The notes under the pieces: generated by a model
What the model was told of the DNA's origin: nothing
Seen by the model: the letters and a program-made list of their open reading frames with translations, nothing else
The model's database searches: none
Part shown: positions 10,409 through 20,814 of the stretch, in pieces
Position numbering within the stretch: position 1 is the stretch's first letter
Layout of the letters: each line of letters begins with the position of its first letter
Assembly (NCBI GenBank): GCA_023627715.1
Contig: JAMAHW010000149.1
Location: 1-48,307, forward strand
DNA: 48,307 nucleotides
Direction: 5' to 3'
Origin: Periconia sp. R9002
Lineage: Eukaryota > Ascomycota > Dothideomycetes > Pleosporales > Periconiaceae
Position numbers and translations under genes: made by a program

Positions 10409-10611
10409 AAGGAATAAGGGCAATCAAAGGTGCATGGCCATACGTATTGAAGAAGGGGGATATAAGGTTGAGACTGAGCCGCCGAAGAGATGGCAGAGAA
10501 TGAATAAATGATTGGCTCGCTTCAATATTATCACCAATGAACAAGCACACAAACGCCCATCAACTAGCTATCCGTTGCCAAGCATCCCACTAAAAAGGAG
10601 GGGTAAATTCA
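10409..10611. other. Intergenic, 3' side of the first APH-family gene
   Basis: A short gap with no gene visible. Confidence 0.4.
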
Positions 10612-11589
10612 TCATTCTGTAATACTGCGAGATCCAAGAGCATCCTCCCAAACTCCAAATTGTTCTAGTGACTTCTCAAACCCTTCCAGCGTTAAAGCAG
10701 AAGTTAGCAAATTGGCCCAAGCATCTTTCTCTTCTACTCCTGTTGGCAAGTTAAACCCAGGAGAAACAAGTGGCTTGGTGGCAATCCAGAAGTGAGGATA
10801 ATAGCCAGCGGACTCCCAGTCGAGAATACCCTCAACAGAACCAGTATCCGATATTATAATGTTTGTAGGTCCAAGATCAGCATGGTAGAAATAGAAAACA
10901 TCTGGGATTCTTGAAAGAGTACCAGCCTGACGACCAGAGAGGTATGTATCAAGTTTGGTAGGATGTAACGGCCCAAGTAGGTAAGGCATCCACGATGGAC
11001 GGGAACGAGGAGGACGCTTAGTAAGGAAAGGTTCGATAACACCGAATCCAGAGGCAGACTGAAGACAAGGAGACGTTGTTTCTGCAAGCAGTTTGCAGAA
11101 ATAGGCAACCTTAGTAGCGACTTCAGTACGTTGATTATGAGATAGCGAAGGCCAACACTCAGCTACAGTTCTTCCTTTGACTTGTTTAAGAAGAAGAAAA
11201 GTCCGACATAGCGGTTTGTCGACCCAGGTATGGATAACCTCCGGAAGTGGAATAGCAGGAGCTTTGGACTGTACAAATTTGATGGTATCTGCTTCTTGCT
11301 CCATAGGTGATATATAGCTTTTCACTTTAACGTATATGCCCCCTATTTTCCAGACCGCGGCGGATGTCCCGGCGAAGTGGACTCGATCTTGCGCACTATC
11401 CGAGGCATCGATTGATTCGAAAGCATATTTGTTCTCTTTTCGAAGACGAAATATAGCTCCAGCGGCATCTTCCCAGGAAGCGATGCAGTTCTCAGTCTCG
11501 ATGCCGTTCCTCTCGCAAATCATGCTAGAGCCAAGTATCCAACAACCTTGGTCAAGTTTCCGGATAGAAGTCTCTATGGGGGGTGACAT
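10612..11589 (-). CDS. APH-family phosphotransferase-like protein
   Basis: An intact 325-aa protein without introns. It fits the aminoglycoside phosphotransferase family (PF01636, protein-kinase-like fold), which in fungi is a large group of small-molecule kinases of mostly unknown substrate. Around residues 75-93 SAAVWKIGGIYVKVKSY holds the ATP-site lysine region. LPEVIHTWVD and CRTFLLLKQVKGRTVAECW are the hinge region. At about 234-246, FYHADLGPTNIII is the catalytic loop (H-x-D with the downstream N), and at about 254-261 GILDWESAG carries the metal-binding aspartate. The usual length is 300-400 aa. The ATG at 11587-11589 is the first in the frame. No signal peptide or membrane segment, so probably cytosolic. 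No neighbour suggests a pathway. Confidence 0.85.
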   Translation of the reverse strand: MSPPIETSIRKLDQGCWILGSSMICERNGIETENCIASWEDAAGAIFRLRKENKYAFESIDASDSAQDRVHFAGTSAAVWKIGGIYVKVKSYISPMEQEADTIKFVQSKAPAIPLPEVIHTWVDKPLCRTFLLLKQVKGRTVAECWPSLSHNQRTEVATKVAYFCKLLAETTSPCLQSASGFGVIEPFLTKRPPRSRPSWMPYLLGPLHPTKLDTYLSGRQAGTLSRIPDVFYFYHADLGPTNIIISDTGSVEGILDWESAGYYPHFWIATKPLVSPGFNLPTGVEEKDAWANLLTSALTLEGFEKSLEQFGVWEDALGSRSITE

Positions 11590-12329
11590 TTCGCTACAGT
11601 AAAAGTCAGTTTCACAAGAAAACAGGTAAGGGACTGAGAACTACCGAAACATGATTCGTATCCAGAAATTTTAGGAGCAAAGAGCTTTGTTAAGGCTGTG
11701 GGAGTGGTGATGTCCTGAGGAATTTGGAATTTTCGAATTTTCGAGGCAAAAGACCGTCATCAAGGCAACAGGTCAGTAAGCGGTACGTGCGGGCGTACCG
11801 CAATAACGATTGGTTACTTGCTAAGACCTCTGTGAGTAGGCGGTGAGATCTGCAGCCACCGAATCGGAAAGGCCAATCAATTGATGTTCAGGGACAGCCC
11901 CAGATATGAGATGCTACCTTTGTATGATACCTTTGTACAAGAGATGTAGTAGCAAATGCCAAGACTTTAGGCAGCATGGCAGCCTGATAGAGTGCGGGGA
12001 AAATCGTCACCCCTGGTATTCGCAACCCCTTTGGTTGCTTAGGAAAACATTAAAGTTTGTTGAGCTGCTGCACGCTGCAAATGGACAATTTTAGGCGAAT
12101 GCGTATGATTAGCGCCAATTGCTCTCTAGGCTTGACATCACACCGAGCTGCGAATATAAACGAAAGCATATTCCCACATTTTGCGCCATTATCAAGATTG
12201 CTTCCACCATCTTTCTCATCAGCATTACCTACTACCGTCTTGCAAGAATTTTCTTGAACGGGATAAAAAGGACTTGAGGTAACTACTCCCTAGACTCTAG
12301 ATAATTGAGGCTGATAAAATTAGCTCAAC
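11590..12329. other. Intergenic between divergent genes
   Basis: Region upstream of both the minus-strand APH gene and the plus-strand zinc-finger micro-ORF. Short open frames at 11906-12257 lack any motif. No RNA gene seen. Confidence 0.4.
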
Positions 12330-12455
12330 ATGGCAGCTACATTACCACCAGAGCCTGTCAATAGCGAAACCTGCCCGAACTGCAAGTTCAGCAACGTCAC
12401 TGGTGCAGCGATTTGTGAGAAGTGCGAAACGCGTTTGACAGGGGGGTCACAGTAA
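12330..12455 (+). CDS. Micro-ORF with a RanBP2-type zinc finger
   Basis: A 41-codon frame from ATG 12330 to TAA 12453-12455. Residues 15-32 read CPNCKFSNVTGAAICEKC, which is C-x2-C-x3-N-x6-C-x2-C, the spacing of the RanBP2/NZF zinc finger (a compact zinc ribbon that binds protein or RNA). The tryptophan that normally precedes the first cysteine is absent (ETCPNC). The rest of the protein is a short hydrophilic arm on each side. It may be a real microprotein, a 3' exon of a longer gene, or a remnant. The exact finger spacing argues against chance. Confidence 0.45.
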   Translation: MAATLPPEPVNSETCPNCKFSNVTGAAICEKCETRLTGGSQ

Positions 12456-13059
12456 TAGTAGTATTGGGAGGAGGGTAGTACTGTTAGTCAGGGTATATTC
12501 CTGGATTTGGTCCACATGATGTGGTTGGCTCAAAGGGTATACCGGCTCCCCATCGGGGTATACAGCAAAGTCGTTAGGTCTACGGACACCGACGACACAA
12601 CATAATGAATACACATCATCAACTACATGAGCATCATTATAGTGAATCATCACAAACTACTGTAGAATCTCGCTCATAACGATTACGCCGTCATTCTTGG
12701 CCGTAGATCACAGTAATCATATATAGTTACTCAACTGATTCGTCAGCTGCCAAGTATCAGAATAGGTAGTTAGTTCTTTACTCCTACACTGCGTTCCGCG
12801 TATATATGTGCACGTCTTAGCTAAGGTCTAGCGCGTGCGCATTGCGACCAAAGAGTAAATGAGACTTAGACTCCTCCGTTCTGGCCAGTACTCTGATCTT
12901 GTGGTTACATGCGGCCATGAGCCTACAAGGTACATAAGGCAATTGTACACTCCCGCTCTGCATTTTTTGCGAAAGTAATGCAATTTCCAGGAAAGGTAGT
13001 TAAGTTAGTACTTCTATTTCAAGGATTTATACTGATATTACACGTTAAGAATTAGAGGG
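12456..13059. other. AT-rich intergenic DNA
   Basis: No gene seen; frames are short and stop-rich. Confidence 0.4.
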
Positions 13060-13384
13060 GGTATAGTTCACCTCCCTGAAGATAAGCCTCCAATCATTAA
13101 GTTACTATACGATGGCGAATATGAACCCCTCCTAGTCAAACTATCAAAAATTTCTAGCGACGAAATTGCTACGCGCAGACTAATTACAGCCCATTAATGT
13201 AATTGAAAAAATGGTTGCCAATATTATGAAGCCCATTTTCTGTGTAATCATCACGAATGTGGGTATCCCCGAGCACGTCCAGCTAAAGGGCACGGCAGAC
13301 CAGCTTCTCACTCACTCTAAGATGTACGAGATTGCAGAGCAGTACAGTGTTCAACGGTTGAAGGAATTCTCGGAAAAAGTTTAA
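13060..13384 (+). pseudogene. BTB/POZ-domain protein fragment
   Basis: Two blocks on the plus strand look like the C-terminal half of a fungal BTB protein. From 13060 the frame gives GIVHLPEDKPPIIKLLYDGEY, as in the LPEDDP...LLYTGDY segment of BTB proteins. After a stop-rich stretch a second frame gives GIPEHVQLKGTADQLLTHSK, MYEIAEQYSVQRLKEF and SEKV, ending at TAA 13382-13384, as in the LL.HA.VY.LADKY...L segment that follows BTB in fungi. The N-terminal BTB half is absent and the two blocks are in different frames. It is a dead remnant; the intact family acts as adaptors of Cullin-3 ubiquitin ligases. Confidence 0.6.
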
Positions 13385-13756
13385 GTTATGGGAGAACTTC
13401 AGCTTTTATAGTGATGTCCATAAACTTGATACGTTTGGTAGGTAATGTGAACCAGTTCTTGTAACAATCAAGGTAAGGAGAAAGTGTGATGCAAGAGGCA
13501 ATTGCGCCCAGGTTGTATTTCATGGCACCCCAGGTGAAGGAGATGAACATGAATGTTGCCAATCACTAAACACACGAGGTGCTAGGCTGCTCAGGCTACG
13601 TTGCCATTGGTCCTTACTCTCTCCTGTGCAATGCATATTCGCATAAAGACTTTTTTTAAAAAAAATCCGAGTGGGGTTCCGAACCCCGGGTTACCATGTC
13701 GTTTGCACAGCGCGATTGGTCACCTTTCGGAGAAGAGATTTTCAAAACAAATGTAT

Positions 13757-14928
13757 CCAGCGGTAATCTCAATGCGCACAGACGAAAGACATGCAAGTGA
13801 TGATTGTATTTACGTCTAAGATACACAGCGATGCTATTGCGTATCGTGCTCGCTCGAATGCTGGCAAGTGGAAAGTGTTCGTCTAGATGCCGTTCGGCTC
13901 CGCGGCACTTCGGAATACCGCCTAGCAAAAGCCCAGTGGCCTATGCATCTTGCATATTATGGCAATCATCACGTAAATGACCCTCGACCATGCGCATAGA
14001 GTGGTTGCCATTGATCTGATCCATACGTGTTGACTTTCTACACATCATCCTATTAGTCGTGCGGGGATAAGCACCACCAAGTCAGCCTCTACCAAGCAAT
14101 AGAGCAAAGAAGATTAGAATCTGTCCCTTAGTATCACTATAAACGTTTCAGCAGCACCGGGTAGTGTCGAGTAGCGTTGGAAGAAGAACTTGCCGGGTCT
14201 TCAGCATCATTGACAGCACTTCAGCGATACTAGGTCGTATGTATCGGAATGGTACATGCATCAGAAGCTCAAAGTGCCACAACTAAGAATTGCGCCAACA
14301 CCCGACCGCCCAAGGCGCGCGCTTATGTAATGCAAGTGCAGCTCCGAGTCTCGTACTCTTCGCCAGACATTCGATTACTATGTACCATAAGCGTGGGCCG
14401 TGCGCGGATCAGTAGATGACTGCTCACCAGCAAACGTTTGCCCTGCCAAGGTCATCAGTGGCGTTACTATCGCGATCAGTTCCGGGTTTCTTCCTCCCGC
14501 TCCTGCTCCCGCTCCCATCGCCCCGCGGAGAGAGCGGCTGCGAGGCACCACACTGCCACACGTGAAAGTTCTAGCTATGCTGGCAGCAATCAGGGAGACA
14601 ACCACTCGGGTGCACTCTCGTATCGCGCTGGGGCATCAACAAGTGTAGTAGTACGCTGACTTCAATCCCCGCGACAGCGACTCCTAAACTGCTTACACTG
14701 GCAGGCTCATCTGTTAATCGATCTGCGCGGGCAACATGCAGCACCATTTCAACAGCCTGCTCCATTGCCGTGCAAGGTGCGGTCATTTTTATGATACGCT
14801 TCTGCTTACCCGACGAGGCATAAGCCAAGGTAAGGCTTGATGTAGTAAAGAACACAGCAAATCAGCACTTTATGCCGGCGATCCATGATGCACACGAATT
14901 GGGGACTTGGAAGCGATGACTGCAGTAG
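13757..14928 (-). repeat. Dispersed repeat family A, copy 2 (inverted, 3'-truncated)
   Basis: The reverse complement of this stretch follows copy 1 from its 5' end (CTACTGCAGTCATCGC) to a point equivalent to about 2230, then diverges. It carries an insertion of about 45 bp after 13917 that copy 1 lacks. The final third of the family is missing. It contains the same CTC/GAG-rich block (CTCCCGCTCCTGCTCCC near 14498-14514) in expanded form. Confidence 0.85.
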
Positions 14929-15129
14929 TAACTCAAGGCATTCTGTAAATAATCATAACAACGTTTAATAAAGGAGGTGGTAGGATCTAGCCACATAGCA
15001 GTAAGAGTATAAGGTCGACATAGGAGAATTATCCATTCCAGTCTGTTATCGTCATTATGGAGCAGCTTAGTATTATCGTAGCTTATACTATACTATATGC
15101 CTGCACCATACTAATAGGGTAGGGTTAGG
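14929..15129. other. Intergenic with a degenerate telomere-like string
   Basis: TAGGGTAGGGTTAGG occurs at about 15114-15128, directly before the minisatellite. It is too short and imperfect to call a telomere tract. Confidence 0.3.
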
Positions 15130-15277
15130 TTGCCCCCAGGGGCGAAAACAATAGTTACCCTCAGAGGCAAAGGATAGAAGCTGCCCCCAGGGGCGAAGAA
15201 CAGAAGCTACCCCTGCCAGGTACGGCTGGCTAGAGCTAACAGGTCTAGGCATCGCTTGTCCCAAGGGGCAAAGAGGT
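15130..15277 (+). repeat. 26-bp minisatellite, about 3.5 adjacent units plus one distant unit
   Basis: Units start at 15130, 15155, 15181 and 15207, with consensus CTGCCCCCAGGGGCGAAGAA followed by CAGAAG. A decayed unit recurs at about 15252 (TTGTCCCAAGGGGCAAAGAG). Each unit core, CCCCCAGGGG, is nearly palindromic. Confidence 0.75.
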
Positions 15278-15678
15278 CCATGCCATGTTTCACGAATTCG
15301 CAACCTACTGAGGGGGGACACGTCGAGTGACGACGTATCGGCAACGATAATAGCTGGTTTCAGATGTCCTAGTGTTTTGTTAGTTTTGTTAGTCAGAGCC
15401 TAACAAATAATACGGAATAATCTCCGAAATATTAACACCTCACGTCGATTTTGATCCTTTTGGATACTGAGCGTCAACCAGGTGTCAATTTGTATAATAA
15501 TTACATGTCCACAAGCGTTCTTTTCGTGATTTTGAAGCTTTTGCAATTGCCTAATCGGGAAATCGGTGATAGCAGCCAGCGGAGGAGCAGAAGGAGAGTG
15601 TAAAAGAGAGTGTAAAAGCAGGGTACTAATCGTTGAAGGAGCGCACAAGGAGGGGGCAATAAAGCAAGCAGAAGCCGA

Positions 15679-15835
15679 TTATTTGCCAATATACCCGCCA
15701 TCCTTCTCGTAGCAGGCTTGTACCCGCTTTGGCATGCCGTCAATCAGCCTGTTAATGAAGCTCTCGTTGATAGCAGCCCATTCACGTGCGATAGCTTCGT
15801 ACATGGCCTGACGGCTCGTCGGACGGCGTGGGTAC
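15679..15835 (-). mobile_element. Tc1/mariner (DDE_3-type) transposase C-terminal tail
   Basis: The minus-strand frame ending at TAA 15679-15681 reads PRRPTSRQAMYEAIAREWAA, then INESFINRLIDGMPKRVQAC and YEKDGGYIGK. This is the end of IS630/Tc1-type fungal transposases, after the NPIEN...W block. The upstream catalytic part is not recognisable, so only about 50 codons remain. Confidence 0.65.
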
Positions 15836-16334
15836 AATATTGTCTTCGAAGGCCAGCAGACTTATTACCCACAAAATCGTAAGTAGAGGGAATAACTTAG
15901 CAATCTCGATCCAATCCAACTCATGGTGCGTGTAATCACTAGGCCCTAGCCCACATAGGGGTCGATTAACATCACTCTTGTCCGCCATCTACCCTTCAAC
16001 CAAAAACAACACAATCGAGTCGAATTCATTTATAGTCCATAAAAATTTCCATTCGCGATCCCTAGCTCATACTATACAGCGCTATTAATCTGCACTCTAA
16101 TACATGCCCTTTTCATCCGAAAGATCTGTCACCATTCCGATTCCTTGGTGTTTCATCCCGCTCTTGCTTTAGTCTTTTTTAAGAACGCAGCTCGGTCCCA
16201 CCTCACTTGGATCATCGCCTTTATCATGCCAATGTCCAAGATACTCTCAATTGCTTTCTCCTCTCCAACACCTTTTTCCAGGACGCAGCATTACGCTAGA
16301 CTCTTTCAAGGTGTTCTTGATTAGCTGAATTCAT
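15836..16334. other. Intergenic, no gene seen
   Basis: No motif-bearing frame. The minus-strand frame at 15782-15988 overlaps the transposase tail in another phase. Confidence 0.35.
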
Positions 16335-16461
16335 CTACTGAGGGGTAGCGCAAAGTCACTTTTGGTGAGGCGACCGCACAGGCAAACATTAGGAGTACTA
16401 ACCAACTAGAGTGTAGAGAACTGGAGCGAGGGTTGCATCAATTTTGCCATGTATCTCTAGA
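16335..16461 (+). repeat. 127-bp dispersed repeat B, copy 2
   Basis: Direct, same-length partner of 10282-10408, from CTACTGAGGGGTAGCGC to TATCTCTAGA. Differences are scattered substitutions, mostly transitions. Confidence 0.8.
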
Positions 16462-17172
16462 GTTCGTCCTGTGCGACATAGTTGGGTGAAGACTTAATGT
16501 GAGACGGGTCGTAAAAACGGGGGCGCTCTGCGAGATGTGGCGGTGTGAGGGGCTGCGCAAAGATGCATAAGATGCAAGTGGATACAAGAGGGTTGTATTC
16601 AATAGAGTGCTAACTATAGGATAGGTAGAGCTTATATGTTACCAGATGTTCTTCCCGGTTGTCGGGTCCGCCAAGACGATACTGCCTACTTCCCGTTTAC
16701 TCCTGCTTATAATATCTAAGTAGCAGGACTCTAATAGTTCTATTAAGGGATAATTGGGGTCTAGGTGGCTTCCTAATGCGTTGATTAAGATAATCTCCCC
16801 TATTGCACAATCTCTGAAGGTTTTACCGAGGGGTCTAACCCGTGACAGGCGATGCACTAAGCGGGGTGGCTTGAGCGGGAGAGCTAACTAGATTGAGTTT
16901 AGTTTTGGAGTACGGCGTACTCCAGGAGGGAATACCTGAGTAGCCTTTAGGCAAGAAAGAGGAGGATTGCAATGAAGGGACTGAGACTGTGGGCATACAT
17001 TAGCACTGCATGTGGTCATGGAGCCACGCCGACGACTTCCGTTTTACTCCATGTATGTGTCCTGCTCTAGTAACGCAGAGCGTACGTAACCTGTTTTTGT
17101 TTTTAACAACTATTAATCGCCCTTTTTTTATTTAGCTAATTTTTTATCTTTTTATTTTTAAATAACGTAACT
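16462..17172. other. Intergenic, one unrecognised frame
   Basis: A 72-codon minus-strand frame at 16639-16857 (with LLESCYLDIISRSKREVGSI near its end) is the only longer one. I do not recognise it. It could be part of a retroelement or chance. Confidence 0.3.
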
Positions 17173-17206
17173 ACTAAGTAAGCGGCGCAACTAAGCAAGC
17201 GGCGCA
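17173..17206 (+). repeat. 17-bp tandem duplication in AT-rich DNA
   Basis: ACTAAGTAAGCGGCGCA (17173-17189) is followed at once by ACTAAGCAAGCGGCGCA (17190-17206), with one mismatch. Flanking DNA from 17090 to 17460 is very AT-rich, as in decayed or RIP-affected repeats. Confidence 0.7.
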
Positions 17207-17719
17207 CCTCCTCAACTTTTTACGCCTTAATAGTAATATATCTTAATAATATAATAATATAGGATAATATGGCAGCTATATATAATTAGCTACTACTTAT
17301 AGCTTACTTCTTATATATTTATAAATTATGGCTAGTTTCCCTACACTTAGTACAGCGCGCTAAAGCCCAACAGCTAATACCTAATTAAGCCCTCCCTCAA
17401 CGCGTCTCCCCCTTAAGCTACTACTTAACCTCCTTTTAAGCTATTATTTCTTCTCCCTCTACCTTTATAAGTGTTAGGGTCCTGCTCAGGCCTTGAAGCA
17501 GGATACCGGGTGGTGCGCAAAAGGGAGTAAGTGGAAGTACAATGTCACGGGACAGGGGTGGGTTGTGACCGTCAATAGGCACGATGCAATATAGATTCCA
17601 AACAATGGATGTCGAGTGCAAGGTAGCTCTTTGGTCAGAAGATTGGATTGACGATGAAGACTATCTAATGAGTGTGATCTGTGTGACCTATATACTAAGG
17701 AGATTTCCTGGCTCTGCTG
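17207..17719. other. AT-rich intergenic DNA
   Basis: No gene supported. The frames at 17436-17784 overlap each other on both strands and show no motif. Confidence 0.4.
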
Positions 17720-17768
17720 CTCTGTGGCTCTGTGACTCTGTGCTTCACAGAGCAACAGAGCCACAGAG
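17720..17768. repeat. 23-bp hairpin (inverted repeat) with 3-nt loop
   Basis: The left arm 17720-17742 pairs with the right arm 17746-17768 at 21 of 23 positions. The arms are built of CTCTGTG/CACAGAG motifs. CTCTGTGACAG and GACAGAGTTCG just to the right extend the motif. It may be the palindromic core or fold-back end of a small MITE. Confidence 0.7.
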
Positions 17769-18391
17769 TCTAGCTACTCTGTGACAGGGGTTCGGAAGCG
17801 ACAGAGTTCGTCACGTGATGTGATTACGTGTTCATATTGTGTTCTGCTTCCGGCCCTAGATCCCAGTCTTCATCCTCTGCATACCATTCGCTGTAATTGT
17901 CGTAATTACAGTCATCACTTTGAGGCACAGCCGTAACAGTAGGGAAGTAAATATTTTATTATTAAGCTAAAACTAGAATTAGCCTTAACTCTAGTTACCG
18001 CCCTAGAATAGACGTATAGTTTAGTTAGTAAATATATTCTATTAGATGTATATTGAGTTTATTACTTATCTACTTCTAATTTAGGGTTAAAAGATTTATA
18101 TAGGAAAATTAAAGGTTGATTTTCTCTAAGTCCTACTTAACCCACCTAGACCTGGACCTCGGGGGGTATCTCTATAGTAAATTTATTCGCTATTCTTAGG
18201 TTTAGATGTAGCTGTAATGTTGGTGGAACGTGTATAAAGTGTGTCTAAATTGTATATTTTATTTTAAGAATGAACGTAGAAGACACGGGCGGGTAGGATA
18301 TAGATGAAGTTTGGGATTAACGTTCGCGATGTTCGTGGTGGTCCTTCTGATAGCTAACTCCTTTAATACAACATGTACTAAACTCAACGTG
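17769..18391. other. AT-rich intergenic DNA
   Basis: No gene seen. This is the 3' side of the Zn2Cys6 gene. Confidence 0.4.
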
Positions 18392-19787
18392 TTAAGAGCT
18401 CGGCATGCGCATGTCAAACTCGGCCGCTGCTAATACCATTCCGTATGCTTGCATCGGCCAATAGATCCAAGGCAGCAAATCGAGAGGTATCACTCTTTTT
18501 GCTTCCGTAATAACGCGCTCCGCGAAGCCGTCCAGATACCAAGAATGGGACGCTCTCTTCAACAGTACAGCAGCGTTCGCAAGGAAAATCATGGCACGTG
18601 GTCGTTGCAGGCCTATGAGATCGACGAATCCCTGTGGTACTCGTTCGATCCAGAACAGAACAGCGTACTTGGCTCCGAGCATGCTCTCATCGCAGTATGT
18701 ATGGGCATATGCTTGTCTCAGCCAGTAGAGTGCTCCCTCGTACGCCGGAGCTTCGTCCGCTTCCTCACACGGAAGGGATGTGATGAGAGCTTCGAGGCAA
18801 TGAATTCGAGAATCCTCGGGGTTCAGCGATGCGTTTACTGGCTGCAGCTTGCGTCTGTGCATCTGCCTTGCGAGAAGACTGTTGTCGATCCGGGCCTGCC
18901 AATTGTCTAGCATGCCTGCAACACCTCTGTGCAAGGAGATCCATTCATGAACAGCCTCTGTGAATTCTCGACCTGGCTTTTGTGGTGCTGCTAAAGAGTA
19001 GACGGGGAGCAATACGGAGAACGCCATCACGGCCATTGCAGTCTCTTTCGTTACGTTGAGGAGCATGTTTCTGTATTCTGGGAGCGCGAGGTCCTGATGA
19101 GCAGCAGCGTTCCGCAGATATCTGACTCTGGATTGGGAATCCATAGAGATCTTTGCCAGGTAAATTGCACTTAATGCGAGTATGCCGTGCATAAGGAAAG
19201 GAAATCGCTGTGCCACTATAGGTATTTGGTTTTGCCAAAGGTCAAGGTCTTCTGCAAAGTCATCTCCGAATCCATAACAGGCTGCAACGCACCACTGATG
19301 CATCAGAGCTAGATCTACCATGTGGAGGACATGGCTACCACACGGTTCATCTTCGCTATGGCTTCTCGGACTTTCAACAAACGGTGTCGCTAATGAACTG
19401 CCGTGTTCGTTTTCTGCCAGCACCACATAGATGCACTCCGAGTTGTATCGATGACATCTGGAGCACTGTGGTTTGAGCTCATCACACTAAGAAGTAGTTA
19501 GCCATGCAAGAACTAATATCGTGTGTCACTAGTGGGTATGATGAAAAGTGGCTCCTCGTGACATAACCTGGGCGAGATCCAGTTGGTACAAGCGTTGACC
19601 TAGCCAGCAGTTTGGCACTGGACAAAGTCTGTAAACTCACTTTAATCTTCTTTTGCCTGCAGCTCAGGCATCCATTTTTGACCTTTTGATGTGGTCGTTT
19701 CTTGTACACTGGGCCTGTTAGAAATCAACTCAGAGCGACGAGGGACAGAATTGATATGCCTTTTTCTTTTGTGGACAACAAAGACAT
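18392..19787 (-). CDS. Zn(II)2Cys6 transcription factor, UPC2-like type
   Basis: A fungal binuclear-cluster regulator interrupted by introns. The exon at 19641-19714 encodes KNGCLSCRQKKIK. The intron 19487-19640 (GTGAGT...TTAG) is removed in phase 0, and the exon 18392-19486 continues CDELKPQCSRCHRYNSEC, giving the exact C-x2-C-x6-C-x6-C-x2-C-x6-C cluster across the splice. Downstream, VDLALMHQWCVAACYGFGDD, then FPFLMHGILALSAIYLAKIS, is the Fungal_trans_2-type middle region of UPC2-like proteins. The C-terminus is at 18392 (FDMRMPSS). The start is less certain: exon 19714 begins after a TAACAG acceptor, and a 28-nt first exon at 19760-19787 (ATG, MSLLSTKEK) joins in frame if a GC-AG intron is used. 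It should be a nuclear DNA-binding regulator; its target is unknown. Confidence 0.85.
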
Positions 19788-20348
19788 ATTGATGTGAGAT
19801 GCTTCATCGACTATATTGTAGGAGATCAATGAAAATGTAAATATCTGTGGATTCATGCGACGACTACAACAGCCAGACGTTTAACGATCGTTGCGACACA
19901 AACTGTAGTGAGCACACTGCATAATTAAGGGTGTACAGTCGCTAGCGAATGCGGCTTCACCCTTCCACATAGCTGCATACATCGTTCGCGCCGATCTACC
20001 AGTAAGGGCACTTAGCCCCACCTTCTATATGTAGTTAAGCAGGAACCGTTGTTACTTTTCTCGCAAGACTAGCCATATTAATGCGGTCCCAGCCAGCCGC
20101 ATGCATTAACAAGTTGCTCCACAGACCGCATTGCGCTATTTAGAGGCTTTGCTTTCATCACAAATCAGAAGATGTATCAAGTGAGAGCAGGCGTGGAAAT
20201 GATAACTTCGTTAGCCTAGTCAGGTTGTGACAACACGACAGGATTTATTACTGGTCGCGATCAATAAATAAACCGAACCCTTGCTAGCAGTTGGTGTTGC
20301 AGCTATGTGCAAGGGTTGAAGCCGTATCCGCTAGCGACTATATTGTAG
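19788..20348. other. Upstream region of the regulator, left flank of the inserted element
   Basis: No gene seen. The last bases before the element read ATATTGTAG, which continue a telomere-like TAGG string. Confidence 0.4.
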
Positions 20349-20354
20349 GTTAGG

Positions 20355-20814
20355 TCTGCGCCCGCGACTCGACGTAGGCCCACGCCTTGGCCATCTGCTC
20401 GCCCACCCGCGCCCACGCCGCGTCGCCATCTGGCACGACGTCCGGGTCATCGTCACCGGGCTCGTGGACCTCGAAATACTGCGAACCCTGGCCCTGCACC
20501 AACAACCGCTGGCAATGGACCGTCTGATATCCCTTGCTGGCGCGGTCTTGTATCCTCCTCGCCTCCAATCGACTTGGCCGGCCTCCTTTGCCTGCTGCCA
20601 ACCAGCCGTGGGCGGTTTGCCAATGTTTCCGTATCGTCTCTGCGCTTTGAAACACGCTATGGCAACGGCCGGGCTCGATCTGGCACCGTAACCCGTCCGG
20701 ATATACGGGCAGCTGGTGGATGGGCCGAACGACCTGCCTGGGCACCTCCAACTCGCCGCCATACTGAATCAAACCGGCCCAATTGCTGATCTCTACGAAA
20801 TTCAAATAGTGCAT
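20355..20814 (-). CDS. N-terminal part of the element protein: OrsD-type zinc-finger region
   Basis: In place, the frame starts at ATG 20814 and reads 154 codons to a TAA at 20350-20352, which is formed by the flanking GTTAGG. Residues about 45-80 hold a C2H2-like finger of the OrsD/DUF3505 type (PF12013): YPDGLRC, then GRCHSVFQSAETIRKHW and TAHGW. KGGRPSR, QDRASKGYQTVHCQRLLVQG and SQYFEV follow, as in that family. The C-terminal stretch AWAYVESRAQ runs into the element end. In many filamentous fungi OrsD-type fingers occur in large proteins annotated as RecQ-like or telomere-associated, but no helicase motif is seen here. The role is inferred to be DNA binding. Only one finger is present, while the related copy at 8.8-10.1 kb has a second block upstream. 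Confidence 0.7.

Noticed and set aside
13640..13735. tRNA gene or tRNA-derived SINE on the minus strand (GGGGTTCGGAACCCC arm followed by a T run)
   Set aside because: A T-arm-like hairpin, a pol III-like terminator and weak TCCGA/TCGGA ends exist, but the T-loop lacks the invariant A, and no A box or anticodon arm folds convincingly.
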